Below are positions 8,277 to 15,079 of a stretch of DNA of 64,000 nt, one piece after another. Both the position numbers and the translations under genes were made by a program. Every line of letters begins with the position of its first letter. The first letter of the stretch is position 1. The stretch spans positions 186,001 to 250,000 of the forward strand of contig CAVVZC010000013.1 in the NCBI GenBank assembly GCA_963752565.1, read 5' to 3'. A model generated the notes under the pieces. That model was not told where the DNA came from. It saw nothing but the letters and a program-made list of their open reading frames with translations, and searched no databases. Source of the stretch: UBA11574 sp963752565. GTDB lineage: Bacteria; Desulfobacterota; Desulfobacteria; Desulfobacterales; UBA11574.

Positions 8277-10091
8277 TTATTGAATCCCATAAAAGAAATA
8301 AAGAATGGTCAACTCCACCGCTAAAAAGAGGGCCGTCATGATGACGCCCGCCTTGGCATAGTCTACGGTTCGATACCCTCCGGGCCTCATGATGAGCGCA
8401 TTGACCTGATGTGTCGGCAAGACAAACGTGTTGGACGCTGACAGCCCCACTACCAGTGCGGCCATTCGCGGATCACCGCCGGCCATAACCGCCATGTTCA
8501 TACACAGCGGAACCAACAAAACCGTTGCACCCACATTGGAGACCACCAGAGTGAAAAAGGAGGTCATCACACCGACGGCAGCTAGAAGAACAATGGGAGA
8601 CGGCTGGCCAAGCATTCCCAAGATAAATTTGGCAATAAAAGCGGCTGTTCCGGTTTTTTCAAAAGCCATCCCCAATGGAATCAGGCCTGCCAGCAAAAAA
8701 ACCGTCATCCAGTCCACGGCATAATAGGCTTCATCCACCGAAAGCACGCCGGTGATGATCATTCCCAGGGCGCCGGACATCAAGGCTACTGAAAGCTGCG
8801 TCTTAAAAATAATGATTTGCGTCAGCGCCACTACCAGCCAGACAACGGCCAGTTTGGCCTTTTCAGGACGCATAATTTCACCTTCCAGGGCCGTGGCAAA
8901 GGTAAGCGCACGCGGGTGCGGCTTATTTCTAAGAATATGAAACCGGTCCCAGGGGCCGTGAAGCAACAGGGTGTCGCCCATTTTCAAGCGGACATGGGTC
9001 AGGCCGCTGTATATAATTTTTTGGCCTGTAAAAAGGGCTACCGGATTGACGCTGTATTGCTCTTTAAAGTTGATCTCGCTCATGGTTTTTCCGATCATTT
9101 CCGAGCGGGGTGAAACCACGGTTTCGGCCATGCCGGCGTTGGTCGGGGCCAAATACTCGCCAAACACCTCCAGGCCGTCTTTGATGACCCAGCCGTATTC
9201 TTCGGCCAGTCTGCGGACCTTTTTTGCTCTGCCCACAATGGCAAGGTCGTCATTGGCTGAAATGACGTCGCTGCTGCGCGGTACGAAAATTTTTTCCTTT
9301 TTGGCTTCATAATGAATGGCCACGACGGTTACCAGAAATTTTGCTCTGACGCCCAGTTCTTCCAGGGATCTGGGGTTGGTAAAAGTTTCCGGAACATGAA
9401 GTTCGAATACATGTTCAAGTCCCTGATACTCATCCATCAGCATGGCCGTAACATCCTGCTGCTCCTCCCCTTCGGCTGCCGGCAAAATAAACTTGCCGAA
9501 CAGTATAAAATAGATGATTGCGCTTGCAAGCAGACAGATTCCGATGGGCGTTTGGGTAAAAAGCCCAAAGGGTTCCAGTTTTTTTCCACCCAGCACCATC
9601 AGATCGTTCAACAATATGGTCGGACTGGCCCCTACCAGCGTGATAGTTCCTCCGATGATGGCGCAGAAACCCATGGGCATCAAAATACGGGATATGGGCA
9701 CCCCCATTCTTTTGGCAATCCGCTGGGCAGCCGGCAGAAACAGTGCGGCGGCACCGATGTTTTGCATCATGCTGGAGATTATGCCTACGGTTCCGGATAT
9801 GAGAGTAATCACCTTTTTTTCACTGTTGCCGGCCAGTTTGATAATGGGACCGGCAACCTTGTTCATTACGCCGGTCTTATCGAGCCCGGCACCGATGATG
9901 ATTACGGCAATAATGGAGCAGACTGCATTACTGCTCAATCCCACAAAAGCTTCTTTAGGAGATACCAGGCCGATAAGAGGGAGCATGACCATCATTATAA
10001 TTCCAACCACATCGACTCTTACCCACTCAAAAATAAACAGGATAATAGCAAAAACCAGAACAATCATTGTCAAAATCATCTCAGGTGTCAT
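8277..10091 (-). CDS. SLC13/DASS-family permease with two RCK_C (TrkA_C) domains
   Basis: 604 residues. About five helices occupy residues 1-195, including SSMMQNIGAAALFLPA and GGTITLVGASPTILLNDL, the SNT-like hairpin signatures of the DASS family. Two cytoplasmic TrkA_C-like domains cover about 215-390. A second helical half follows with SNVGATVLLVPLCMNM and LSASNTFVLPTHQVNALI. Family members import di/tricarboxylates or sulfate with Na+; the RCK_C-containing bacterial subgroup is often annotated as sulfate or anion permease, and in a sulfate reducer sulfate is plausible but unproven. A six-codon ORF (ATG at 10106) with a good AAAGGA overlaps the region just before the start. The sigma-54 promoter at 10449-10464 probably drives this gene and the 29-residue peptide. 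Confidence 0.88.
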   Translation of the reverse strand: MTPEMILTMIVLVFAIILFIFEWVRVDVVGIIMMVMLPLIGLVSPKEAFVGLSSNAVCSIIAVIIIGAGLDKTGVMNKVAGPIIKLAGNSEKKVITLISGTVGIISSMMQNIGAAALFLPAAQRIAKRMGVPISRILMPMGFCAIIGGTITLVGASPTILLNDLMVLGGKKLEPFGLFTQTPIGICLLASAIIYFILFGKFILPAAEGEEQQDVTAMLMDEYQGLEHVFELHVPETFTNPRSLEELGVRAKFLVTVVAIHYEAKKEKIFVPRSSDVISANDDLAIVGRAKKVRRLAEEYGWVIKDGLEVFGEYLAPTNAGMAETVVSPRSEMIGKTMSEINFKEQYSVNPVALFTGQKIIYSGLTHVRLKMGDTLLLHGPWDRFHILRNKPHPRALTFATALEGEIMRPEKAKLAVVWLVVALTQIIIFKTQLSVALMSGALGMIITGVLSVDEAYYAVDWMTVFLLAGLIPLGMAFEKTGTAAFIAKFILGMLGQPSPIVLLAAVGVMTSFFTLVVSNVGATVLLVPLCMNMAVMAGGDPRMAALVVGLSASNTFVLPTHQVNALIMRPGGYRTVDYAKAGVIMTALFLAVELTILYFFYGIQ

Positions 10092-10111
10092 CAGGAGTCA
10101 TTCCTTTCTGC

Positions 10112-10245
10112 AAATTAATCGAGACCGTTGAAAAACGTCCCCTTCTGTCTCCCGCCAACGGCGAAACGTAAGGTTCAAGGCCCGGGATTTTCGACTTGGC
10201 TTTGAATCCCGCTAAAGACGGGGAACATTTTTTAAAGACCCTATT
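10112..10245. repeat. Degenerate MITE-like element related to the one at 57338-57481
   Basis: GAGACCGTTGAAAAACG at one side and TTTTTTAAAGACC at the other echo the GGAGACCTTTGAAAAA terminal inverted repeats of the element at 57338. CCCCTTCTGTC next to the left end also matches the reverse complement of that element. It lies between the permease start and the 29-residue ORF, so it would fall in the transcript leader. Confidence 0.4.
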
Positions 10246-10291
10246 CGTGCTCACTGTATTTGGTTTCAAAGTCCAGTATTATTACAAATGG

Positions 10292-10381
10292 TTATTGGTC
10301 TTTATTTTCATTTCTGAATTTAAAACACAGCCAGAAGAAAAAACCCACCAATACCAGACCAAAAATGAAATGTGTGTCCAT
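10292..10381 (-). CDS. 29-residue single-pass membrane peptide
   Basis: Too short for ordinary gene callers. ATG at 10381 is preceded by GGAGGGAGAT. The product starts MDTHFIFGLVLVGFFFWL and continues CFKFRNENKDQ: one hydrophobic helix followed by a basic/polar tail. It lies between a sigma-54 promoter (10449-10464) and the SLC13 permease, all on the minus strand, so it is probably co-transcribed with the permease. It may be a small accessory subunit of the transporter; that role is inference from position only. Confidence 0.6.
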   Translation of the reverse strand: MDTHFIFGLVLVGFFFWLCFKFRNENKDQ

Positions 10382-10448
10382 ATCTCCCTCCATTCTAAGT
10401 TATTAAAACATCCGCTATCAGCGTTTTAGAAAATTTTCCCACAGAAAC

Positions 10449-10464
10449 AGCATCTTTCATGCCA
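10449..10464 (-). promoter_or_regulatory. Sigma-54 promoter (-24/-12) for the 29-residue peptide and SLC13 permease
   Basis: Minus strand reads TGGCATGAAAGATGCT: GG and GC are 10 bases apart as in TGGCAC-N5-TTGC, with one mismatch in each half. Its distance to the first upstream dyad (82 bp) is the same as at the perfect sigma-54 element at 12192-12207. Confidence 0.75.
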
Positions 10465-10545
10465 ACTTCACCAATCTCAATATAACTTATTGAAATTATA
10501 AGAATTTTTGATAAAATGGGCGTTGATAAAATGCGCAAACCAGAT

Positions 10546-10560
10546 GTTGCAAAATGCAAC
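10546..10560. promoter_or_regulatory. Enhancer-type dyad 1 upstream of the permease promoter
   Basis: GTTGCAAAATGCAAC, a perfect 6-bp dyad with a 3-bp spacer. Three similar sites lie at 10632, 12289 and 12376. Confidence 0.75.
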
Positions 10561-10631
10561 GGGTTTAACGTTTAAGCTTTAAACCTAAATTAATACAATT
10601 GGTTATATGGTGTTGCAAAAAATAAATGGGC

Positions 10632-10646
10632 GTTGCAGATTGTAAT
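10632..10646. promoter_or_regulatory. Enhancer-type dyad 2 upstream of the permease promoter
   Basis: GTTGCAGATTGTAAT, 86 bp from dyad 1. A half-site GTTGCAAAAAAT lies between them near 10612. Confidence 0.7.
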
Positions 10647-10666
10647 GTCTTGCAGAAAGATGAGCG

Positions 10667-10706
10667 ATAAAAAAAGAAAATCCGGCCTTTTCACAAAGGC
10701 CGGATT
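10667..10706 (-). terminator. Rho-independent terminator of the stress-protein operon
   Basis: On the minus strand the stem AATCCGGCCTTT / AAAGGCCGGATT with a 4-base loop is followed by TTTTCTTTTTTT. It sits 118 bases after the stop of the 185-residue gene and just before the dyads of the permease promoter. Confidence 0.88.
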
Positions 10707-10823
10707 TCGGATTATATACGGTCTGCTGACTTGGGTTTTCCGATGATTTGTCTTCCATCAGCGGCTATTGCCGGCAATCTTGGATCGTAAAAAACCGGTC
10801 ATCACGAGTACTAAAATGGCCCC

Positions 10824-11381
10824 TTACACCATGGAATAAACATAAAGATTGGTACGGAGGCGTTCACCCTCCTCGATTCTGCTTTCAGCACGATCTTCTA
10901 TGGATTCTGAAACTACAAAAGCAATGTTTTTATTATCTCTTGTAACTTCTTGCAAAGCCTCTTCAGTCTCGCTGAACATAACGATATGATCAAAATGGAT
11001 CCCTTTATCAGCAGCAGCTTCCTGAAATAGATCGACATTTTTTTCAGACATGCTCTTAAACTCTTCACAGACCTGATTGCGAGAAGACGAAAAGAGCTTG
11101 AATGTTTCGCAGGACAAAGGAGCAGTATTTAAGGCCAGAATATCATAGGACATCCGCTGCGCCATTTCCAGAGCATAGTCGATGATTTCCTTTGAAAAAG
11201 TGCTTTCTCTGCCCATAACCAGTAATTTTGTAGGTGCTTGCTCTTCTCTTTGTTCCGCCATTGTCTCCATGGCATATTCGGATTCACCGGCTTCGGCAAA
11301 TGTGATCGCCTCCTGATACTTGTCCATTTTATCACCGGTTCTACTCAACTTTTGTTTGATTCTTCCAAAAATTCCTGCCAT
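10824..11381 (-). CDS. Universal-stress-like protein with N-terminal FAEAGE motif
   Basis: 185 residues, soluble. After a basic start (MAGIFGRIKQKL) comes ITFAEAGESEYAMETMAEQ at about 24-42. Then a USP-like alpha/beta domain begins with TKLLVMGRESTFSKEIIDYA and contains MSYDILALN. The ATP-binding GxxGxxS/G loop of classical UspA is not visible. AGGAGG sets the start. It is the last gene of a three-gene minus-strand operon under the sigma-54 promoter at 12192, and a strong terminator follows. The FAEA motif is shared with the two genes upstream. Function unknown; a regulatory partner of the permease or of the Lon-type protease is possible. Confidence 0.75.
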   Translation of the reverse strand: MAGIFGRIKQKLSRTGDKMDKYQEAITFAEAGESEYAMETMAEQREEQAPTKLLVMGRESTFSKEIIDYALEMAQRMSYDILALNTAPLSCETFKLFSSSRNQVCEEFKSMSEKNVDLFQEAAADKGIHFDHIVMFSETEEALQEVTRDNKNIAFVVSESIEDRAESRIEEGERLRTNLYVYSMV

Positions 11382-11427
11382 TTTCTATCTCCTCCTCTGT
11401 TATATTTATTTCTTTTTCTATTGGTTT

Positions 11428-11934
11428 CTATGTATGAACAGTGACCAGGGGAACGGATAATCCTTTTGTTATTTTTGCGAGTGCATTTTTCTTTTCAGAA
11501 ATATTGGCGTTTTGATCGGCACCTTGATCAGAAACATCGTAGATGGTCAAAACAACGTTCCGATGGTCGTTTACATAACTGACAATCTCCTTTTCAGGAT
11601 TCCCCGATTTCATCGAAAAATGATAATGAACGCCTGCTTCTTCGGATTCCTTCAAGAGACTTTTGATTTCCTTTGAGGCCTCGGCCATAATATCCAAGGC
11701 GGTCTCATGCTCTCCGGCTTCAGCAAAGGTGGCCGCCATCATGGATCCTTCAACAAACTTTCTCGCGAGCAAGCTTTTCTTTCGGATCTTTTTTTTATAT
11801 TCTCGATAATACTGTGGCCTGATAATCTGAAATATGCTCAACTCCGCCCTGATTCGCTTGCAAAGTTCAACCGCGTAGCGAAATGCTTTTCGGTTGGGTG
11901 TCATACCGTCTATGGCCAATAATACTTTTTCCAT
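11428..11934 (-). CDS. Universal stress protein (UspA-like) with internal FAEAGE motif
   Basis: 168 residues. The start MEKVLLAIDGMTPNRKAFRYA and AVELCKRIRAELSIFQII fit beta1-alpha1-beta2 of UspA. The mid-part has MMAATFAEAGEHETALDIMA at about 65-84. The C-terminus ends LSVPLVTVHT, the usual last strand. The canonical nucleotide loop G-2x-G-9x-G(S/T) is not recognisable, so it may not bind ATP. GAGGGG lies before the ATG. It is the second gene of the sigma-54-driven operon, between the 58-residue peptide and the 185-residue homologue. Confidence 0.82.
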   Translation of the reverse strand: MEKVLLAIDGMTPNRKAFRYAVELCKRIRAELSIFQIIRPQYYREYKKKIRKKSLLARKFVEGSMMAATFAEAGEHETALDIMAEASKEIKSLLKESEEAGVHYHFSMKSGNPEKEIVSYVNDHRNVVLTIYDVSDQGADQNANISEKKNALAKITKGLSVPLVTVHT

Positions 11935-11962
11935 TTTTATCCCCTCTTACCCATCGGCCCGG

Positions 11963-12139
11963 TTAAATGCGCATCTGCGGCCGGGTTTTTTCACTACGCC
12001 GGGTATGAACATCGAGCCATTTTAGACTATCCCTTTCCGGTCGGTCATGTAAGACATCGAGCGCAATCTCATGTTCATTGGCTTCAGCAAAGGTAATTGC
12101 CGCCATCAATCTGTCGAAAGTCTCTTTGAATTTAAACAT
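11963..12139 (-). CDS. 58-residue protein carrying the FAEAxExExA motif
   Basis: ATG at 12139 follows AGGAGGGATTCAGCC, an ideal ribosome-binding site. Early in the product is RLMAAITFAEANEHEIALDV, matching ATFAEAGEHETALDIM and ITFAEAGESEYAMETM in the next two genes. The remainder is charged (RPERD, RRSEKTRPQ). As first gene after the sigma-54 promoter it should be the most strongly expressed. Either a stand-alone small protein built on the shared helical motif or a truncated member of the family. Confidence 0.7.
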   Translation of the reverse strand: MFKFKETFDRLMAAITFAEANEHEIALDVLHDRPERDSLKWLDVHTRRSEKTRPQMRI

Positions 12140-12191
12140 GGCTGAATCCCTCCTTGGTGTGATTTATTTTTTTACTTTTGATCATTGATAC

Positions 12192-12207
12192 AGCAACTCC
12201 TGTGCCA
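12192..12207 (-). promoter_or_regulatory. Sigma-54 promoter of the FAEA/USP operon
   Basis: Minus strand reads TGGCACaggagTTGCT, an exact match to the -24/-12 consensus. Transcription would begin about 40-45 bases upstream of the ATG at 12139. Dyads at 12289 and 12376 provide an enhancer arrangement equal to that at 10449. Confidence 0.92.
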
Positions 12208-12288
12208 ATAATGCCAAAAAAGAGCTATCATATTGAAAACATTGATTTAACATTGCGATTGGTTTGAGGACGAAATTCTAAAAAAATA

Positions 12289-12303
12289 GTTGCAATTTGC
12301 AAT
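12289..12303. promoter_or_regulatory. Enhancer-type dyad 1 of the USP operon / Lon intergenic region
   Basis: GTTGCAATTTGCAAT, 82 bp from the sigma-54 element. Same consensus as 10546. Confidence 0.75.
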
Positions 12304-12375
12304 GCTTCTTTTTGTGATGAAAAAATATATATTCATATTAATAGGTTATGTCATATTGCAAAAAAAGAATGCTTC

Positions 12376-12390
12376 GTTGCAGATTGTAAC
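12376..12390. promoter_or_regulatory. Enhancer-type dyad 2 of the USP operon / Lon intergenic region
   Basis: GTTGCAGATTGTAAC, 87 bp from dyad 1 and about 100 bp before the Lon start on the other strand. No convincing sigma-54 element facing the Lon gene was found. Confidence 0.72.
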
Positions 12391-12492
12391 GTCGAATGGT
12401 TTCTTATATTCTATCAAGAAAAAATCATTGCGTGCCGGTGTTGAATCTGTTTTTATAACTTCAATTAATCGAAATAATAATGGAATCCTATC

Positions 12493-13848
12493 ATGCGCAT
12501 ATTTAAAAAAGAAAAAGGACAAATAAAGGAACTGCCATCGGAGATAGAGGAATTAAGAGAAGAAGTTCGGCAAACCAAGATGCCTGAACCGGTGGAAAAA
12601 GTCGCTTATAAAGAAATAGAGCGATTGACAAAAACTTCGCCTTCAAGTGCTGAATATACCATCGGCATCAACTATATCGATTACCTGGTGAGTCTTCCGT
12701 GGAACAAAATGACCGCCGATAATCTGGATATTAGACGGGCCGAGTCGATCCTCAATGAAGATCATTTTGGACTGGCCAAAATAAAAGATCGGATTCTGGA
12801 GCATCTTTCCGTCAGAGTATTAAAGATGTCAAGCCAGCACAAAATACTGGTGGTGGATGATGAAAAAATTACCCGTCAGAATCTGGAGCATGTTTTTAAA
12901 AAAGACGGCTATCATGTCGATACCGCTTCCAACGGATCAGAAGCGTTGAATTTTTTGGAAAAAAGCGCCTTCGATGTTATCGTCACGGATCTTAAAATGG
13001 GCAAGGTTGATGGAATGGCGGTTCTTGAAAAAGCCAAGGCTATTAATCCAATTACTGAGGTTATTATCATCACCGGTTACGCCACGGTGTCTACGGCCAT
13101 TGAAGCCATGAAAAAGGGATCATACCACTACCTGACAAAACCGCTAAAACTTAATGAAATCAGGTCAACCATACAAAAAGCCCTGTTCAAGAAAAATGTG
13201 CGACTGGAGCCCAAAGGCCCGGTGCTCTGTTTTGCCGGTCCACCCGGTACCGGGAAAACGTCTCTAGGGAAGTCGATTGCCAGGAGTTTGGAACGAAAAT
13301 TCGTCCGCATGTCATTGGCCGGCATGAAAGACGAGGCAGAGATAAGGGGACATCGCAAAAGCTATGTGGGTGCGTTGCCGGGGAGAATCATCCAGGAAAT
13401 TCGCCGTGCGGAAACGAAAAATCCGCTCATTATGCTGGATGAAATCGACAAAATCGGCAGGGACTTTAAAGGAGATCCAGCTGCGGCTTTGCTGGAAGTT
13501 CTCGACCCCGAACAGAATACGCATTTTGTGGACCATTATCTGGATGTTCCCTTTGACCTGTCTCGAGTGATGTTCATCGCCACTGCAAATGCCCTGGATC
13601 TGATTCCCGGACCACTTCTGGACCGGCTGGAGGTGATTACCCTGTTGGGGTATACGGAAGAAGAAAAAGAAAAAATCGCAACCCATTATTTAATCCCAAG
13701 AGAAATCGAAGAGGCCGGGCTTTCCGAAAATCCTCCTGTTTTCACGTCAGAGACCATCCATAAAATTGTCAGGGAATACACCCGAGAAGCGGGGTTGACG
13801 AAATCTCAAACGTCAGATTGCTTCCATCTGCCGCAAAATCGCCCGTGA
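12493..13848 (+). CDS. Lon-type protease with inserted receiver domain, N-terminal part (frameshifted)
   Basis: 451 residues to the premature stop. Residues 1-112 are a shortened Lon N-domain end (ELPSEIEELREEV, INYIDYLVSLPWNK, HFGLAKIKDRILEHLSVRVLK). Residues 116-235 are a complete response-regulator receiver (acidic pair VVDDE, Asp166 in VIVTDLKM, Thr in IITGYAT, Lys in LTKPL). The Lon AAA+ domain resumes exactly at KGPVLCFAGPPGTGKTS (Walker A 249-256) with Walker B LIMLDEIDKIG and sensor 1 MFIATAN. A normal Lon runs straight from LAVRxLK to the KGP Walker strand. An extra A at 13798 shifts the frame: without it, EAGL continues as RNLKRQIASICRKIARETL into the next ORF. The receiver closely resembles that of the regulator at 5251-6621. 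Confidence 0.85.
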   Translation: MRIFKKEKGQIKELPSEIEELREEVRQTKMPEPVEKVAYKEIERLTKTSPSSAEYTIGINYIDYLVSLPWNKMTADNLDIRRAESILNEDHFGLAKIKDRILEHLSVRVLKMSSQHKILVVDDEKITRQNLEHVFKKDGYHVDTASNGSEALNFLEKSAFDVIVTDLKMGKVDGMAVLEKAKAINPITEVIIITGYATVSTAIEAMKKGSYHYLTKPLKLNEIRSTIQKALFKKNVRLEPKGPVLCFAGPPGTGKTSLGKSIARSLERKFVRMSLAGMKDEAEIRGHRKSYVGALPGRIIQEIRRAETKNPLIMLDEIDKIGRDFKGDPAAALLEVLDPEQNTHFVDHYLDVPFDLSRVMFIATANALDLIPGPLLDRLEVITLLGYTEEEKEKIATHYLIPREIEEAGLSENPPVFTSETIHKIVREYTREAGLTKSQTSDCFHLPQNRP

Positions 13849-13852
13849 AACA

Positions 13853-14497
13853 TTGAGCGGTCAGCAAAAAAACGGGCAGAATATCCTTACTCCGGAAATG
13901 GTGGAAAATTTTCTTGGCCCACGAAAATTTTATTTTGAAGTTTCAGAAGCCAAAGAAAGGGTGGGGGTGGCAACAGGTCTGGCATGGACGGAAGCCGGCG
14001 GCCAGATCATCTTTATTGAAGCCGCCAAAATGAAAGGAAAAGGAAATCTTATTCTAACCGGTTCGCTGGGCGATGTAATGAAGGAGTCGGCCCATGCGGC
14101 AATGAGCTACATCCGAAGCCATGCCGAGTCCTTGAATATCCCGGACAACATGTTCGAAACCCATGACATCCACATTCACGTGCCGGCCGGCGCGATTCCA
14201 AAAGACGGGCCGTCTGCCGGCCTGACCATCGCCGTTGCCCTCATCAGTCTGATAACGGAGCGGTCCTGCAAAAGAAACGTGGCGCTGACCGGTGAGTTGA
14301 CCCTAAGCGGGAGGATTCTGCCGGTGGGGGGCGTTAAGGAAAAGGTTTTGGCCGCACACCGGGCCGGTGTGAAATCGGTGGTATTTCCGGCCAAAAACGA
14401 GGCGGACATCAGAGATATCCCCGAGGATATTAGTAAAGATCTCAAAATTTATAAAATCAATGAATTGGAAGAGATCATAGATTTAGTGTTGAATTAG
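13853..14497 (+). CDS. Lon-type protease, C-terminal proteolytic part (same gene, shifted frame)
   Basis: The frame carries the end of the AAA+ lid and the Lon protease domain. Catalytic Ser121 is in KDGPSAGLTIA and Lys162 in GGVKEKVLAAHR (numbered from the ATG at 13853), with the usual ETHDIHIHVPAGA and GELTLSGRILPVGG. The frame is open upstream through RNLKRQIASICRKIARET, which completes the previous ORF if one base near 13798 is removed. An intact gene would be about 668 residues, 12493-14497. The start listed here is the first ATG and is probably not used. The catalytic dyad is intact, so if the shift is an assembly error the enzyme should be active. Confidence 0.85.
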   Translation: MSGQQKNGQNILTPEMVENFLGPRKFYFEVSEAKERVGVATGLAWTEAGGQIIFIEAAKMKGKGNLILTGSLGDVMKESAHAAMSYIRSHAESLNIPDNMFETHDIHIHVPAGAIPKDGPSAGLTIAVALISLITERSCKRNVALTGELTLSGRILPVGGVKEKVLAAHRAGVKSVVFPAKNEADIRDIPEDISKDLKIYKINELEEIIDLVLN

Positions 14498-14500
14498 CAT

Positions 14501-14541
14501 TTTCAAGTTTTGTACCTTTAATTTTTATCAACACCAATATA
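14501..14541 (+). repeat. Dispersed repeat, partial copy F
   Basis: TCAAGTTTTGTACCTTTAAT and ATCAACACCAATAT match the left half of the copies at 2101 and 17918. The right half is absent. It lies just after the Lon stop codon. Confidence 0.45.
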
Positions 14542-14608
14542 TTGAATCTAAAAGCCTCGGTTCAAATAAATCCTGATTTTGACTATCGCCAAAATATCTT
14601 CGTCTATC

Positions 14609-14648
14609 CACAGCTTACTTTTCTATTAAAGAAGTAAGCTGTTTATTA
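14609..14648. terminator. Hairpin terminator between converging lon-type and acyP genes
   Basis: ACAGCTTACTT / AAGTAAGCTGT with an 11-base A/T-rich loop, followed by TTTATTAT on the plus strand. It lies between two converging genes and may act in both directions, although the T tract is clear only for the plus strand. Confidence 0.6.
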
Positions 14649-14657
14649 TCACCGGGG

Positions 14658-14939
14658 TTAATATGTTATTTCAAAACTTCTGAACTCACCTTTGTAGTCC
14701 TCCCATGTCACATCCACATTCGTTACCTTCGCAATGGGCGGCCCCTTTTTACACCATTCAAGAATTGATTTAACACTCTTTTCAGAACCTTCAAACACGG
14801 CTTCAACCGTTCCGTCTCGTTTATTCCGCACCCATCCGAAAACCCCAAATCCATCCGCAGCATGTTTTGTCTCCCATCTAAAAAAAACACCCTGAACTCT
14901 TCCGGAGATAACCGCATGGGCTCTTACTTTATCTTCCAT
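14658..14939 (-). CDS. acyP: Acylphosphatase
   Basis: About 93 residues, the normal size. The active-site signature GRVQGVFFRWET contains the phosphate-binding loop and Arg, and WVRNKRDGTVEAVFEG holds the catalytic Asn. It hydrolyses the carboxyl-phosphate bond of acyl phosphates. I prefer ATG 14939 over the GTG two codons earlier because a G-rich GGGGGGTGAAA sits in ribosome-binding position. Single gene, no obvious operon partner. Confidence 0.93.
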   Translation of the reverse strand: MEDKVRAHAVISGRVQGVFFRWETKHAADGFGVFGWVRNKRDGTVEAVFEGSEKSVKSILEWCKKGPPIAKVTNVDVTWEDYKGEFRSFEITY

Positions 14940-15079
14940 TTTCACCCCCCCACTGATTGATAATTGACGATTGAAAATGGTAAATCAGTTAATAGGGATC
15001 AGGACTCGGGTGTCAGTTTTTAATTTACCCTGATCCCCGATCCCTGACCCCTGGTACCTGTAGCCCGTGAACAAAATCA

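Noticed and set aside
9312..10131. Long plus-strand ORFs opposite the SLC13 permease
   Set aside because: Shadow frames of a clearly conserved membrane protein; His/Gly/Asn-rich composition.
12390..12492. Search for a plus-strand sigma-54 promoter before the Lon gene
   Set aside because: GG-N10-GC pairs with a TGGC context were not found; the best candidate has GT instead of GC.
12290..12526. Plus-strand ORF upstream of the receiver-Lon gene
   Set aside because: It runs through the enhancer dyads, lacks a ribosome-binding site and has no recognisable motif.
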